From assembly GCA_002390675.1 (NCBI GenBank), contig DGPZ01000002.1:714-32574 (forward strand): 31,861 bases of DNA, in the 5' to 3' direction. The position numbers and the translations under genes were made by a program. This DNA is from Deltaproteobacteria bacterium UBA4427 (GTDB taxonomy: Bacteria > Myxococcota_A > UBA9160 > UBA4427). A model generated the notes under the pieces. It saw only the letters and a list, made by a program, of their open reading frames with translations. It was not told the origin of the DNA and ran no database searches. Of the stretch, positions 1 to 7,893 are shown piece by piece (positions within the stretch are counted from its first letter, which is position 1; each line of letters starts with the position of its first letter).

Positions 1-189
1 CGCCAGGACGAGCGCCGCGATGAGCTGCTCCCGATACTCGCAGAGATCTACGGCGCAGAAGATGCAAGGCTCTGGAATCAGCGCTGGCGGCTCTTTTTCT
101 TGGCCTGCTCCGAGCTCTTCGGATACCGGCAAGGAAACGAGTGGTGGGTGACGCATGTGAGAATGACATCGCGGGGAGGCGGTGCATGA
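1..189 (+). CDS. CFA-synthase-type SAM methyltransferase, C-terminal end only
   Basis: Only the last 62 codons are in the window; the frame is open from base 1 and stops at TGA 187-189. The tail contains WRLFFLACSELFGYRQGNEW followed by WVTHVRM. This is the usual ending of COG2230/pfam02353 cyclopropane-fatty-acid synthase-like methyltransferases, which methylate double bonds of membrane phospholipid acyl chains using SAM. The catalytic domain lies outside the window, so the exact reaction cannot be stated. The stop overlaps the ATG of the next gene (ATGA at 186-189), which implies translational coupling. A second, differently ending member of the same family lies at 2204-3478, so this operon carries two paralogues. 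Confidence 0.8.
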   Translation, partial: RQDERRDELLPILAEIYGAEDARLWNQRWRLFFLACSELFGYRQGNEWWVTHVRMTSRGGGA

Positions 190-1427
190 GGATCGCGATC
201 GTCGGAAGCGGCATATCCGGTTTAGTGGCCGCTCACCAACTCCACCCTCATCACGAGGTGGTGGTCTACGAGGCAGATGCGCGCCTTGGGGGCCACACAC
301 ACACCGTAGACGTGGAGGTCGAGGGAGAGCGGCACTCCGTGGACACAGGCTTCATCGTCTACAACGAAAAGACGTATCCGAACTTCACGCGTCTGCTGAA
401 GCAGCTCGAGGTCAAGACTCAGCCAAGTGACATGAGCTTCGGCCTAAGCTGCGAGCGCACAGACTTGGAGTGGGGGAGCCGAGGGCTTCGGGGAATCCTC
501 GCGCAGCCCTCGAATCTGCTGCGGGGTTCCTTCCTACGCATGCTGCGAGACCGCGCTCGATTTAATCGGGAGTCGAAGGTTCTGCTTGAGCAAGATGGAG
601 AAGATGTCACTATCGGCGACTACCTCTCTAGTGGTGGCTACGCGACTGAATTCGTTGAGCACTACGTGATTCCGATGGGGGCGGCGATCTGGTCGGCTCC
701 CCCGTCTACTTTTCTCCAGATGCCAGCCACGACCTTCGTCCGCTTCTTCAATAATCATGGGCTACTCGAGACGATGCCTTCGCTTCCGTGGAGGGTTGTG
801 AGCGGAGGATCGTCTCGATACGTCGAAAAGCTAGTTGCGCCGTTCCGTGACCGAATCCGGGTTGGCTGCCCGGTGTCCTCCGTGAGGCGCATGGCAGATC
901 GTGTGGAGGTGAGCTCGCCGGACGGTGTGGAAGCGTTCGATCAAGTTGTCCTGGCCGCGCATAGCGACCAAGCACTCAGCCTGCTGGCGGATCCGAGTAG
1001 TCTCGAGAATGAGCTCCTCAGTTCGATCGCCTATCAGGAAAACGAGGTCGTCCTGCACACCGACGCGTCGTTGATTCCGCGTCGCTCGGCCGCGCAAGCG
1101 AGCTGGAATTACCTCGTGCCTCGGGAATCGGGGAGCGGGGTGTTGGTGACCTACGACATGAGCCGCTTACAGGGGATCTCGTCGCGGCATCGCTTCTTCG
1201 TGACGCTGAATGGGACTGACCGAATCGCACCTGAGACGATCCTTCGTAGGTTCGTTTACCACCATCCAGTCTTCGATTCCGCTGCGATACGAGCCCAGAA
1301 GTTCCATTCGGAAATAAGTGGCACAAACCGAACTCACTACTGTGGAGCCTATTGGGGGCACGGCTTCCACGAGGATGGCATCAAGAGTGCGCTCGAGGTT
1401 TGTTCACAGCTCGGCGTAGAGGTCTGA
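186..1427 (+). CDS. FAD-dependent amine-oxidase-like protein (COG2907)
   Basis: This 413-residue flavoprotein belongs to the NAD/FAD-binding COG2907 group related to amine oxidases and desaturases. The Rossmann motif GSGISG is at residues 7-12 and the ribose-binding Glu at 29 (VVVYEA), followed by RLGGHTHT, the second FAD motif. I chose the ATG at 186 rather than an upstream GTG/ATG because the dinucleotide fold starts directly at MRIAIVGSG and because 186 gives an ATGA overlap with the upstream gene. In many proteobacteria this gene sits beside DUF1365 and CFA synthase, and in plants a related FAD domain is fused to cyclopropane synthase. That makes acyl-chain oxidation or desaturation of a membrane lipid the likely role. 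The precise reaction is not known from sequence. Confidence 0.88.
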   Translation: MRIAIVGSGISGLVAAHQLHPHHEVVVYEADARLGGHTHTVDVEVEGERHSVDTGFIVYNEKTYPNFTRLLKQLEVKTQPSDMSFGLSCERTDLEWGSRGLRGILAQPSNLLRGSFLRMLRDRARFNRESKVLLEQDGEDVTIGDYLSSGGYATEFVEHYVIPMGAAIWSAPPSTFLQMPATTFVRFFNNHGLLETMPSLPWRVVSGGSSRYVEKLVAPFRDRIRVGCPVSSVRRMADRVEVSSPDGVEAFDQVVLAAHSDQALSLLADPSSLENELLSSIAYQENEVVLHTDASLIPRRSAAQASWNYLVPRESGSGVLVTYDMSRLQGISSRHRFFVTLNGTDRIAPETILRRFVYHHPVFDSAAIRAQKFHSEISGTNRTHYCGAYWGHGFHEDGIKSALEVCSQLGVEV

Positions 1428-1430
1428 CCC

Positions 1431-2207
1431 TTGGAGAGTTGTATCTACGAGGGAAGGGTTAGGCATCGTCGGCTTAGGCCAGTGGAGAACGCCTTCGACT
1501 TTCCGTTATTCATGCTCTACCTGGATCTCAAAGAGCTTCCGCGACTTTTCGATCGCAGCTGGTTGTGGTCTGCAAGTCGGCCCGCATTCGCTCGGTTCCG
1601 GCGCAGCGATCATTTGGGCGATCCTAGTCTTCCGCTCGAAGACTGTGTTCGAGACCTCGTCGAGTTGCGCACAGAGAGACGCCCAAAAGGTCCAATTCGC
1701 CTGCTTACCCACCTGCGCTACGCCGGCGTCGCAATGAACCCGATCAGTATCTACTACTGCTTTGACGCTTCACACGGCCGGGTCGAGGCCATCGTTGCGG
1801 AGGTGAATAATACACCGTGGGGCGAGCGGCACTGCTACGTGATTTCGGCGGACGAGGATGTTAGTCAAGAGACGGTCCGCGCCCATACGCCAAAGGAGTT
1901 CCACGTCTCGCCCTTTATGGATATGGATCTCAATTATGCGTGGAGCATTCGAGAACCCGGAGAACGCTTATCTCTCAGCATCGCCAATCACGAGCCAGGA
2001 GGGGCATTGCTTTTCGAAGCAGCCCTCGGCCTGAAGCGCCACGAATTCAGCGCCCGTTCTCGTGCTCGGATGCTCATCCGGTATCCGCTCATCACGCTAC
2101 AGGTCAGTGCCGCGATCTACTGGCAGGCGATTCGTCTGTATTTCGCGGGAGTGCCCTTTTTCCCTCATCCGCGCGCGCGCGCGGACTCTATGGAGACTAC
2201 GCCGTGA
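1431..2207 (+). CDS. DUF1365 family protein
   Basis: This 258-residue protein starts at TTG 1431, three bases after the previous stop. No better start exists before the conserved N-terminal SCIYEGRVRHRR. It carries the family hallmarks: NPISIYYCFD around residue 104, EVNNTPWGERHCYV around 125 and KEFHVSPFMDMD around 155. DUF1365 (COG3496) has no firmly established chemistry, but it is repeatedly found between the COG2907 flavoprotein and CFA synthase, so it is thought to act in the same lipid modification. A short hydrophobic stretch near the C-terminus (ITLQVSAAIYWQAIRLYFAG) may attach it to the membrane. Its TGA (2205-2207) overlaps the GTG of the next gene. The weak TTG start may keep its level below that of its neighbours. 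Confidence 0.88.
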   Translation: MESCIYEGRVRHRRLRPVENAFDFPLFMLYLDLKELPRLFDRSWLWSASRPAFARFRRSDHLGDPSLPLEDCVRDLVELRTERRPKGPIRLLTHLRYAGVAMNPISIYYCFDASHGRVEAIVAEVNNTPWGERHCYVISADEDVSQETVRAHTPKEFHVSPFMDMDLNYAWSIREPGERLSLSIANHEPGGALLFEAALGLKRHEFSARSRARMLIRYPLITLQVSAAIYWQAIRLYFAGVPFFPHPRARADSMETTP

Positions 2208-3478
2208 CCCAAGAAGTTGTGGAAACCGAGACCCGAATCCCTTCCGACATTCGACGGTCCGTCATTGATCGGTGGACCCGCTCCCGCGTTCACTCAAGCC
2301 TTTCGAAGCTTCAGTCCGGTGAGATCACGCTTGTGGAGGGCCCCGAACGAACCTGTCTGGGCAATCCCCTAGCAGCGCTCCGCACGACCGTATATGTCGA
2401 GGATCCACGCTTCTATCGCGCGCTTGCGTTGCACGGATCACTCGGCGGTGCAGAGGCCTTTATGGATGGATACTGGCGCTGCGATGACCTTAGTACGTTG
2501 ATTCGCATCCTGGCCAAAGGGCATAAGGTCAGGAGTGGTCTGAACGGTGGCGCTGCGCGTTGGCGCCGTCCAGTCCTCGCGATTTACCATGCCCTGAGAC
2601 GCAATACTAAATCGGGAAGCCAGCGAAACATCGCGGCGCACTACGATCTAGGCAACGAGTTCTTTCAGCTCTTCCTCGATCCGACACTCACCTACTCAAG
2701 TGGAATCTTCGAGACGCCCGAAGCCACGATGGAGGAGGCATCGACCGCGAAGTACGAGCGCTTGTGTCAGAAGCTGCGCCTAGCACCAGAGGACCATGTC
2801 CTCGAGATCGGTACGGGCTGGGGAGGGTTCGCGCTGCACGCAGCAGGCCGGCACGGCTGCCGGGTAACGACAACCACGATCTCACGCAGTCAGTACGAGC
2901 TGGCCTGCAAGCGTGTTGAACAGGCGGGGCTGTCGGACCGCATCGAGGTACTACTCGAAGACTATCGGGACCTATCCGGAAGCTACGACAAGCTGGTGTC
3001 CATCGAGATGATCGAAGCCGTCGGTCACGAGCAACTCGAAACCTTCTTTGAAGTTTGCGGAGAGCGGCTGAAACCGGACGGTGTGATGGTTCTCCAAGGG
3101 ATCACGGTCCCCGACGAGGATTTCGAGGCGCACACTCGCAGCATCGACTTCATCAAGCGATATATCTTCCCAGGAGGAGAGCTCGTCTCGGTCGGTTCGA
3201 TGAACGATGCAGCCAGCTGCGCATCCAGCCTTCGTATGACCCACCTCGAGGATCTGACACCGCATTACGCCGAGACCCTACGTCGATGGAGGAGCCGGAT
3301 GTTCGAGAACCTGCCTCGCATGCGCGACTTGGGATTGGACGACCGATTCCTGCGGATGTGGGAGTTCTATCTTTGCTACTGCGAGGGCGGTTTCGAGGAA
3401 CGTTCGATCGGACTGGTGCAGGCCGTATTCGAGAACCCCGGCGCACGGCGTGAACGGGTGCTCGGGAGTCTCGGGTGA
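2204..3478 (+). CDS. Cyclopropane-fatty-acyl-phospholipid synthase family methyltransferase
   Basis: This 424-residue protein has a complete CFA-synthase layout. An N-terminal lipid-binding part is followed by AAHYDLGNEFFQLFLDP (about 144-160), the SAM site EIGTGWGGFA (201-210), the TTISRSQYELA segment and VSIEMIEAVGHE. It transfers a methyl or methylene from SAM to unsaturated phospholipid acyl chains. I chose GTG at 2204, overlapping the DUF1365 stop as GTGA; an open frame extends upstream but lies inside DUF1365. In YSSGIF the position equivalent to the bicarbonate-site Cys of E. coli Cfa (from memory) is Ser166, as in many COG2230 proteins, so a product other than a cyclopropane (for example a methylated or furan precursor) is possible. 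Its stop overlaps the next start (GTGA at 3475-3478). Confidence 0.9.
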   Translation: MTQEVVETETRIPSDIRRSVIDRWTRSRVHSSLSKLQSGEITLVEGPERTCLGNPLAALRTTVYVEDPRFYRALALHGSLGGAEAFMDGYWRCDDLSTLIRILAKGHKVRSGLNGGAARWRRPVLAIYHALRRNTKSGSQRNIAAHYDLGNEFFQLFLDPTLTYSSGIFETPEATMEEASTAKYERLCQKLRLAPEDHVLEIGTGWGGFALHAAGRHGCRVTTTTISRSQYELACKRVEQAGLSDRIEVLLEDYRDLSGSYDKLVSIEMIEAVGHEQLETFFEVCGERLKPDGVMVLQGITVPDEDFEAHTRSIDFIKRYIFPGGELVSVGSMNDAASCASSLRMTHLEDLTPHYAETLRRWRSRMFENLPRMRDLGLDDRFLRMWEFYLCYCEGGFEERSIGLVQAVFENPGARRERVLGSLG

Positions 3479-5052
3479 AGGAGCAGGGAACGACCTCATC
3501 GGGTGTCGCACAGCGACTATCCCGAATCGAACTAAGCGATTGGCAGGGTGTGCCTAAGCGACTCGGAGAGTTTTGGAAAGAGCGTCCGGTCGTGCTGGTC
3601 TTTATCCGCCACTTTGGTTGACTGTTTTGCCGCGAGCAAGTCGAGCAGTTGCGAGACGAGATAAATAATATTCGTGCCCGGGGAGCCGAACTGGTCATCG
3701 TCGGGAACGGCGCTCCGAACTTTGCGGTCGCCTTCCGTGAGGACTTCGAGCTGGATTGCCCGCTCCTCGTAGATCCGGAGCTTCGTGCCTACCGAGCCGC
3801 AGGCCTCCGTCGTGGCCGCGTCGAGCTGCTTTCGCCAAGGGTGCCGCTCAATGCCCTGCGAGCTTTTCGCGCGGGCTCTCGGCAGACCAGCGTGGAGGGT
3901 GACCCGTGGCAGCTCGGGGGCGTATTCGTGATCCGTCCCAGTGGAGACTTGACCTACCAGTACGTGAGTCGCGAGGCAGGGGACCATCCGCCGGTCGAAC
4001 AGGTCCTCGCGGCACTCGACGGAAATGCGGAGACGATTTCGGAGGGGGCCGCTACGCCGCGGGCTCAGGCTTGGATCGGCCAAGCCTTGAGTAGTGTCGT
4101 AGATCCCCTCATCTTGCCCTCTTTCGACCGGACCGGTTTTCGTATCCACAGCCTAACCTTCCAAGCTGAAGATCTAGAGGTGGATCTCGCGGGCAGGCGC
4201 TGCCTTGTGACGGGGGCCAATTCCGGAATCGGTTACGAGACGGCCCTCGCGCTCGCGGACCTTGGAGCCGAGGTCGTCCTGCTATGCCGCAATCGCACGC
4301 GGGGGGAGCAGGCTGCGCAGGAGATCCGGGAGGCGACGGGGAACTCGAGGGTCTTCACCGAGTCCGTCGACATGTCAGACCTGGGCTCGATCAGAGCGGC
4401 GGCTCAACGGCTGTCGTCGGGTTCCGTCGACGTCCTCGTGCACAATGCCGGTGTGCTGCCAGATGAGCGACTCGAGACCGGCGATGGTCTTGAATCGACC
4501 TTCGCGACTCATGTGGCGGGTCCCCACCTGCTTACTCGCTTGCTGCGAGGCGACCTCGAGAAGTCATCCGACGGTCGAGTGATCTGGGTCTCGTCGGGCG
4601 GTATGTATACCCGGCGTCTGAATCTGCAAGATCCCGACTGGAACGAGCGAGACTATGACGGCGTCATCGCCTACGCGGAAACCAAGCGAGCGCAGGTCGT
4701 ATTGGCAGAGCTTTGGGCGGAAGAGCTGCGCGGAAGCTCAGTGGTGGTGAACTCGATGCACCCCGGCTGGGCAGACACTCCATCGGTCAAAAACTCACTT
4801 CCCCGCTTTCATCGCATCACTAGGCAGATCCTGAGAACGCCTACCGAGGGGGCTGACACGGTCGTGTGGATGGCTGCTTACTCTGGCGCGCGTCTGAGCA
4901 CGGGGTGTTTTTTCTTCGACCGCAAGGAGCGTCGCACCCACCTGCTCTCGCTTACCAAAGAAACCGAACACGACCGTCGAACTCTGTGGCAACTTTGCGA
5001 GAGGCTCACCGCTGAGGCGATGCCGAAGTGTGTGAAAATGGAGCCAGCCTAA
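3475..5052 (+). CDS. Selenoprotein: peroxiredoxin-like (UxxC) fused to SDR dehydrogenase
   Basis: Reading from GTG 3475 (overlapping the CFA stop) gives 525 residues with a single in-frame TGA at 3619-3621. That codon is residue 49 in FIRHFG-U-LFCREQ. The position is the first Cys of the CxxC motif in PRXL2/AhpC-TSA_2 thioredoxin-fold proteins (human PRXL2A has GCFLCRE there), so TGA is read as selenocysteine, giving U49-L-F-C52. The Prx-like domain spans about 1-185 (ELVIVGNG, PLLVDPELRAYRAAGL). A linker with PSFDRTGFR leads into a DHRS12-like SDR: TGANSGIG 246-253, HNAG 323-326, Ser373/374 and YAETK 400-404, all catalytic residues present. The likely role is peroxide or disulfide reduction coupled to an NAD(P)-linked carbonyl step on lipids. 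The alternative is a TGC-to-TGA mutation, but the frame stays intact for 470 more codons and a hairpin follows. Confidence 0.88.
3619..3621 (+). other. Selenocysteine-encoding TGA codon (Sec49)
   Basis: This in-frame TGA lies at the first position of the CxxC active site of the Prx-like domain. The codons before it from 3475 and after it to 5050 are uninterrupted and encode one homologous domain on both sides. Confidence 0.87.
3631..3653 (+). promoter_or_regulatory. Candidate bacterial SECIS hairpin
   Basis: CGCGA (3631-3635) pairs with UUGCG (3649-3653, one G-U pair). A two-base bulge (3647-3648) follows, then GC/GC (3636-3637 with 3645-3646) closes the loop AAGUCGA (3638-3644). The loop GU is 19-20 nt past the UGA, within the spacing usual for SelB-recognised bacterial SECIS elements. 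A competing UUGC/GCAA stem (3627-3639) makes this weaker than the second hairpin in this window. Confidence 0.6.
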
Positions 5053-5063
5053 TTCCGGCGTCC

Positions 5064-5070
5064 AGGAGGA
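5064..5070 (+). promoter_or_regulatory. Shine-Dalgarno site for the P450
   Basis: AGGAGGA lies 7 nt before the ATG at 5078 and decides that start over the out-of-frame ATG at 5073. Confidence 0.8.
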
Positions 5071-5077
5071 CCATGCC

Positions 5078-6334
5078 ATGGTAGCCGTCGCAACCCGGTC
5101 CGAGTTCGATGCGAGTCGTCCGGTCGACCTAGGGAGCAAGGAATTCGCGCATAACAAATACGAGTGGTATCGCTGGATGCTCGAAGATGCGCCGGTTTGC
5201 ATGGGCAAGGTCAGTGTCATGAAGGTCAATCTCGTGTCTCGCTACGAGGATTGCCGCATGGTGCTGACCGACGAACGGTTTGTGCGCGGCCGAGCTCTGG
5301 CTCTCGGAAAGAAGGGCGCGAGCCAGTTTCCGTTCCCCATCTCCATTCTCATGCCAAGGGCCGTTAAGGCAATCGCGATGAGCATGATTCAGGAAGACGA
5401 TCCGGAGCATCGTCGCAAACGCAACCTCGTAAACCGCGCCTTCACGCCGCGCGCCGTCGCCGAATTGGAACCTCGCGTCGAAGAGGTGTCGCACGAACTG
5501 CTTGATTCACTTGAGGGCCAGGAATCCTTCGACCTGCTCGAGCACTACGCACGCCCGGTCCCAACGCGCGTCATCGCTGAGATGGTTGGCGTCTCCAGCG
5601 AAGACGCTGAAGCATTCCACAAGAGCGTCTCGATCCTGTCGAAGGGAATGACAGGGTATTCACTGGTCAAGACGCTGCTCTGGGATATTCGAAGCGCCTC
5701 GAAATTCGTCCGTGGGCTGGTCGCGCGCAAACGTCAACAACCCGGGGATGATATCCTGACGGGGCTCATTGAAGCAGAAGAGGACGGAGACCGGCTGAGC
5801 GAAGACGAACTGGTCGGTATGGTCTTCTTGCTGATTATGGCAGGCTTCGAGACGACACTGCATTCCATCTCCAATGGTCTACGCGTTCTTCTCGAGCACC
5901 CTGAGCAGCTCGAGCGGTTGCGGGCCGAGCCCGAACTCTGGGAATGCGCCGTCGAAGAGATCATTCGCCATCGTGGACCTATCCACGGGACGAAGATGCA
6001 GTACGCAACCGAGGACGTGATGCTGCACGGGTACACGATCAAGAAAGGCACGCCAATTATGCCTTTGCTAGGCGCTGCCAATCACGACCCGCGCGAATTT
6101 GAAATGCCGGATGAGTTCGACATTTCGCGTTCGCCGAATCGTCATCTGGGTTTCGGGATTGGAAACCACTTCTGCCTTGGTAAGCAACTCGCGGTGATGG
6201 AAACCCGCATTGCACTCAAGAACTTGTTCGATCGCTATCCTGACGTGCGCATCGCGGTCGAAGCGAGCAAGCTGGAAGTTGCCGCGATGCCCGGATGGCA
6301 TCGACACGTGGGCATGCCCGTCACGCTTCGATAG
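5078..6334 (+). CDS. Cytochrome P450
   Basis: This is a 418-residue soluble bacterial class P450. The oxygen-activating I-helix motif is AGFETT (255-260), the K-helix ExxR is E294-R297, and the haem loop is FGIGNHFCLG with Cys366 as thiolate ligand. It hydroxylates or otherwise mono-oxygenates a small hydrophobic substrate, taking electrons from a ferredoxin and reductase not adjacent here. It begins only 25 nt after the Sec-containing Prx-SDR gene with a strong ribosome site and no visible terminator between, so it is probably the last gene of the lipid-modification operon. An acyl-chain substrate would fit that context but is inference. The subfamily cannot be named from sequence alone. Confidence 0.92.
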   Translation: MVAVATRSEFDASRPVDLGSKEFAHNKYEWYRWMLEDAPVCMGKVSVMKVNLVSRYEDCRMVLTDERFVRGRALALGKKGASQFPFPISILMPRAVKAIAMSMIQEDDPEHRRKRNLVNRAFTPRAVAELEPRVEEVSHELLDSLEGQESFDLLEHYARPVPTRVIAEMVGVSSEDAEAFHKSVSILSKGMTGYSLVKTLLWDIRSASKFVRGLVARKRQQPGDDILTGLIEAEEDGDRLSEDELVGMVFLLIMAGFETTLHSISNGLRVLLEHPEQLERLRAEPELWECAVEEIIRHRGPIHGTKMQYATEDVMLHGYTIKKGTPIMPLLGAANHDPREFEMPDEFDISRSPNRHLGFGIGNHFCLGKQLAVMETRIALKNLFDRYPDVRIAVEASKLEVAAMPGWHRHVGMPVTLR

Positions 6335-6543
6335 GAATTGACCCGGAGACGAGTTCTCCCCAGGCTCCCTCTCCTACCAAAGGCCGGTTTCCCCCGACTC
6401 CGCTTACCACCTAGAAGTGTGCGGTTGGCTTTGGTAGATGGACGCACGTTAGGGCCCCTTTCCCTCTCGACTCCGTCCGCCGCCCCGGCTCGATCATGTG
6501 AGCAGCACGTGTTAGTTGTGGCTTCGGCGCGTGACCGCAAGCC

Positions 6544-7692
6544 TCACCGATCCGCGACGAGTTCCTCCGGCGCATCTAGGCCGCCGAGGACGCGCCGGAT
6601 GTCCCGCGCGATCCATGCGACCCAGCCGGCAAAGGCCAGCCCGACGAGCACGGTCGGTAAGAAGACCAGTGAAACGACCCAGACCGCCAGGAAGAGTAGC
6701 CAGCGCAACATGGCGGCGCTGAAGCGCGAGGGAACCGATTCCACTCCGGGCGAGAAAGCGAACGACGTAACGCCCACGAACCAGCCATTCGCGATCAACG
6801 CAGCGAGGAAGAGAATTCGCGGCGGGGGCGACTGGTCGATCGCGGGGTCGTCGTCGTGTGCGGCATCTCCAGCCGTGTCACCGGCTGCGAGTGAACTCTC
6901 GATGGCCTGCCAGGCGTGCTGGGGCGTGGGTCGCGCGAGCGTGCCGTTCATGTTCTCGGCCGATGGGATAGACCGCCACCGGTAGAGGACGCGTTCTGCG
7001 TTTGTTATGGCCAGCACGCCCGGCTGGAAGTAGCCCTTCGGATGCTCGACCTTCCAGTCGGCTCCGCGTTGCAGGAACTCGAGGTCGCCCTTATTCGCAT
7101 AAAGAGTCAGCCAACCGCGTTCGCTGCAGGTTCTCGAGATCTCCTGATGGGGGTCACCGACGTTCTCGAAATCGAGCTCCCAGTGAACGTGGGCCTGATC
7201 GGCCAGATGCTGCGGCTCGCTGGTGATGGCATAGACCTCGCCACCCGCGGCGCGGATTTTCAGGGTGACGCCTTCGTTCATGTAGCTCCGTAACTCGGAG
7301 CGACACGGAGGTCACCAGAAGCCTCGGTAGAAGAGCAGGACGACAAAGGCGTGTTGCGAGAGCTTTTCGTCGAGCCAACGAAGGCGCGGCCCCGGTGGCG
7401 GGTCGAGCTCCGCCTGCGGCTTAACATCCAGCGAATCCTGTGGAGAATCGGCGAACTCGACTTCCCACGCATCGACCGTGCCGCCGACCCGGAACGAGCG
7501 TTGCTCGCATCGCCCCCCGCCGCACAGGATGAGCCGTAGCTCGTTCGATCCACGGAGCGCCTCGTCTGCGTCGATGATCCCCGTCACCTTGAACTCGTCT
7601 GCGGCCGCCTCAGCGGAAGCGTTGAACCACGCGGCTGCGGCATCGACGCGCGGCGTGAGCGCCTCGGGAATTGTCTCGCTGACTTGCGGCAT
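6544..7692 (-). CDS. Selenoprotein: membrane-anchored peroxiredoxin-like protein (UPPC)
   Basis: Read from ATG 7692, with AAAGGAGG 5 nt upstream, this gene gives 382 residues with one in-frame TGA at 7314-7312. That codon is residue 127 in LLFYRGFW-U-PPCRSEL. Thioredoxin-fold Prx-like proteins have RGxWCPxCR here, so U127 replaces the peroxidatic Cys and Cys130 is the partner. Before it is an N-terminal region (about 17-100) with CGGGRC, which I do not recognise. After it are YAITSEPQ and QPGVLAI of the Prx-like fold to about residue 268. Hydrophobic segments at about 292-312 and 327-362 should anchor the C-terminus in the membrane. Likely role: a selenol peroxidase or reductase at the membrane. 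A normal gene caller would report two proteins here, 7312-7692 and 6544-7281. Confidence 0.9.
7282..7304 (-). promoter_or_regulatory. Bacterial SECIS hairpin
   Basis: On the minus strand GCUCCG (7301-7296) pairs perfectly with CGGAGC (7290-7285) around the loop AGUUA (7295-7291). GU/AC outside one mismatch extends the stem to 7304-7282. The loop GU is 18-19 nt after the UGA. Position, stem length and GU in the apical loop all match the bacterial SECIS pattern. Confidence 0.85.
7312..7314 (-). other. Selenocysteine-encoding TGA codon (Sec127)
   Basis: TGA (TCA on the + strand) sits at the first position of a CxxC-type motif between RGFW and PPC. The frame is continuous from 7692 to 6544 apart from this codon. 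Confidence 0.9.
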
Positions 7693-7697
7693 CACTG

Positions 7698-7705
7698 CCT
7701 CCTTT
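7698..7705 (-). promoter_or_regulatory. Shine-Dalgarno site of selenoprotein gene
   Basis: AAAGGAGG on the minus strand lies 5 nt before the ATG at 7692. It fixes the start there rather than at in-frame ATGs upstream (7737, 7713). Confidence 0.8.
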
Positions 7706-7859
7706 GTGGCCATCGAGCCGAGTGCATGGCGACTCACTGAGTGAAGCAGATCTCGTCATGCTAGAGGATCCGAGCCGCCACCGCCGAATCGCGGCTGTCA
7801 GACCAGAACGAACCCCTTGAGGTCTATTGTCGGGATGTGCCTTATCGCGATTTTATAAA

Positions 7860-7893
7860 ACCCGATTGAATCTCTTATGCACGCTATTCGGGT
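7860..7893 (-). terminator. Possible terminator after the zinc-ribbon gene
   Basis: On the minus strand ACCCGA (7893-7888) can pair with TCGGGT (7865-7860) and is followed by TTTATAAAA. The 22-nt loop is long and the stem overlaps the last codons of the gene, so this is only a weak candidate. Confidence 0.3.

Noticed and set aside
141..185. Upstream extension of the COG2907 flavoprotein to a GTG/ATG at 141
   Set aside because: The FAD fold begins at the ATG at 186, which overlaps the upstream stop; the extension lies in the coding end of the CFA-type gene.
1940..2203. Long N-terminal extension of the second CFA synthase
   Set aside because: It is an out-of-frame shadow of the DUF1365 gene; the GTGA overlap at 2204 gives the natural start.
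3532..4149. 205-codon minus-strand open frame opposite the Prx-SDR gene
   Set aside because: No recognisable protein features, and it lies fully opposite a strongly supported domain.
6338..6985. 215-codon plus-strand frame opposite the second selenoprotein
   Set aside because: Low-complexity Ser/Thr/Arg sequence typical of an antisense shadow of GC-rich coding DNA.
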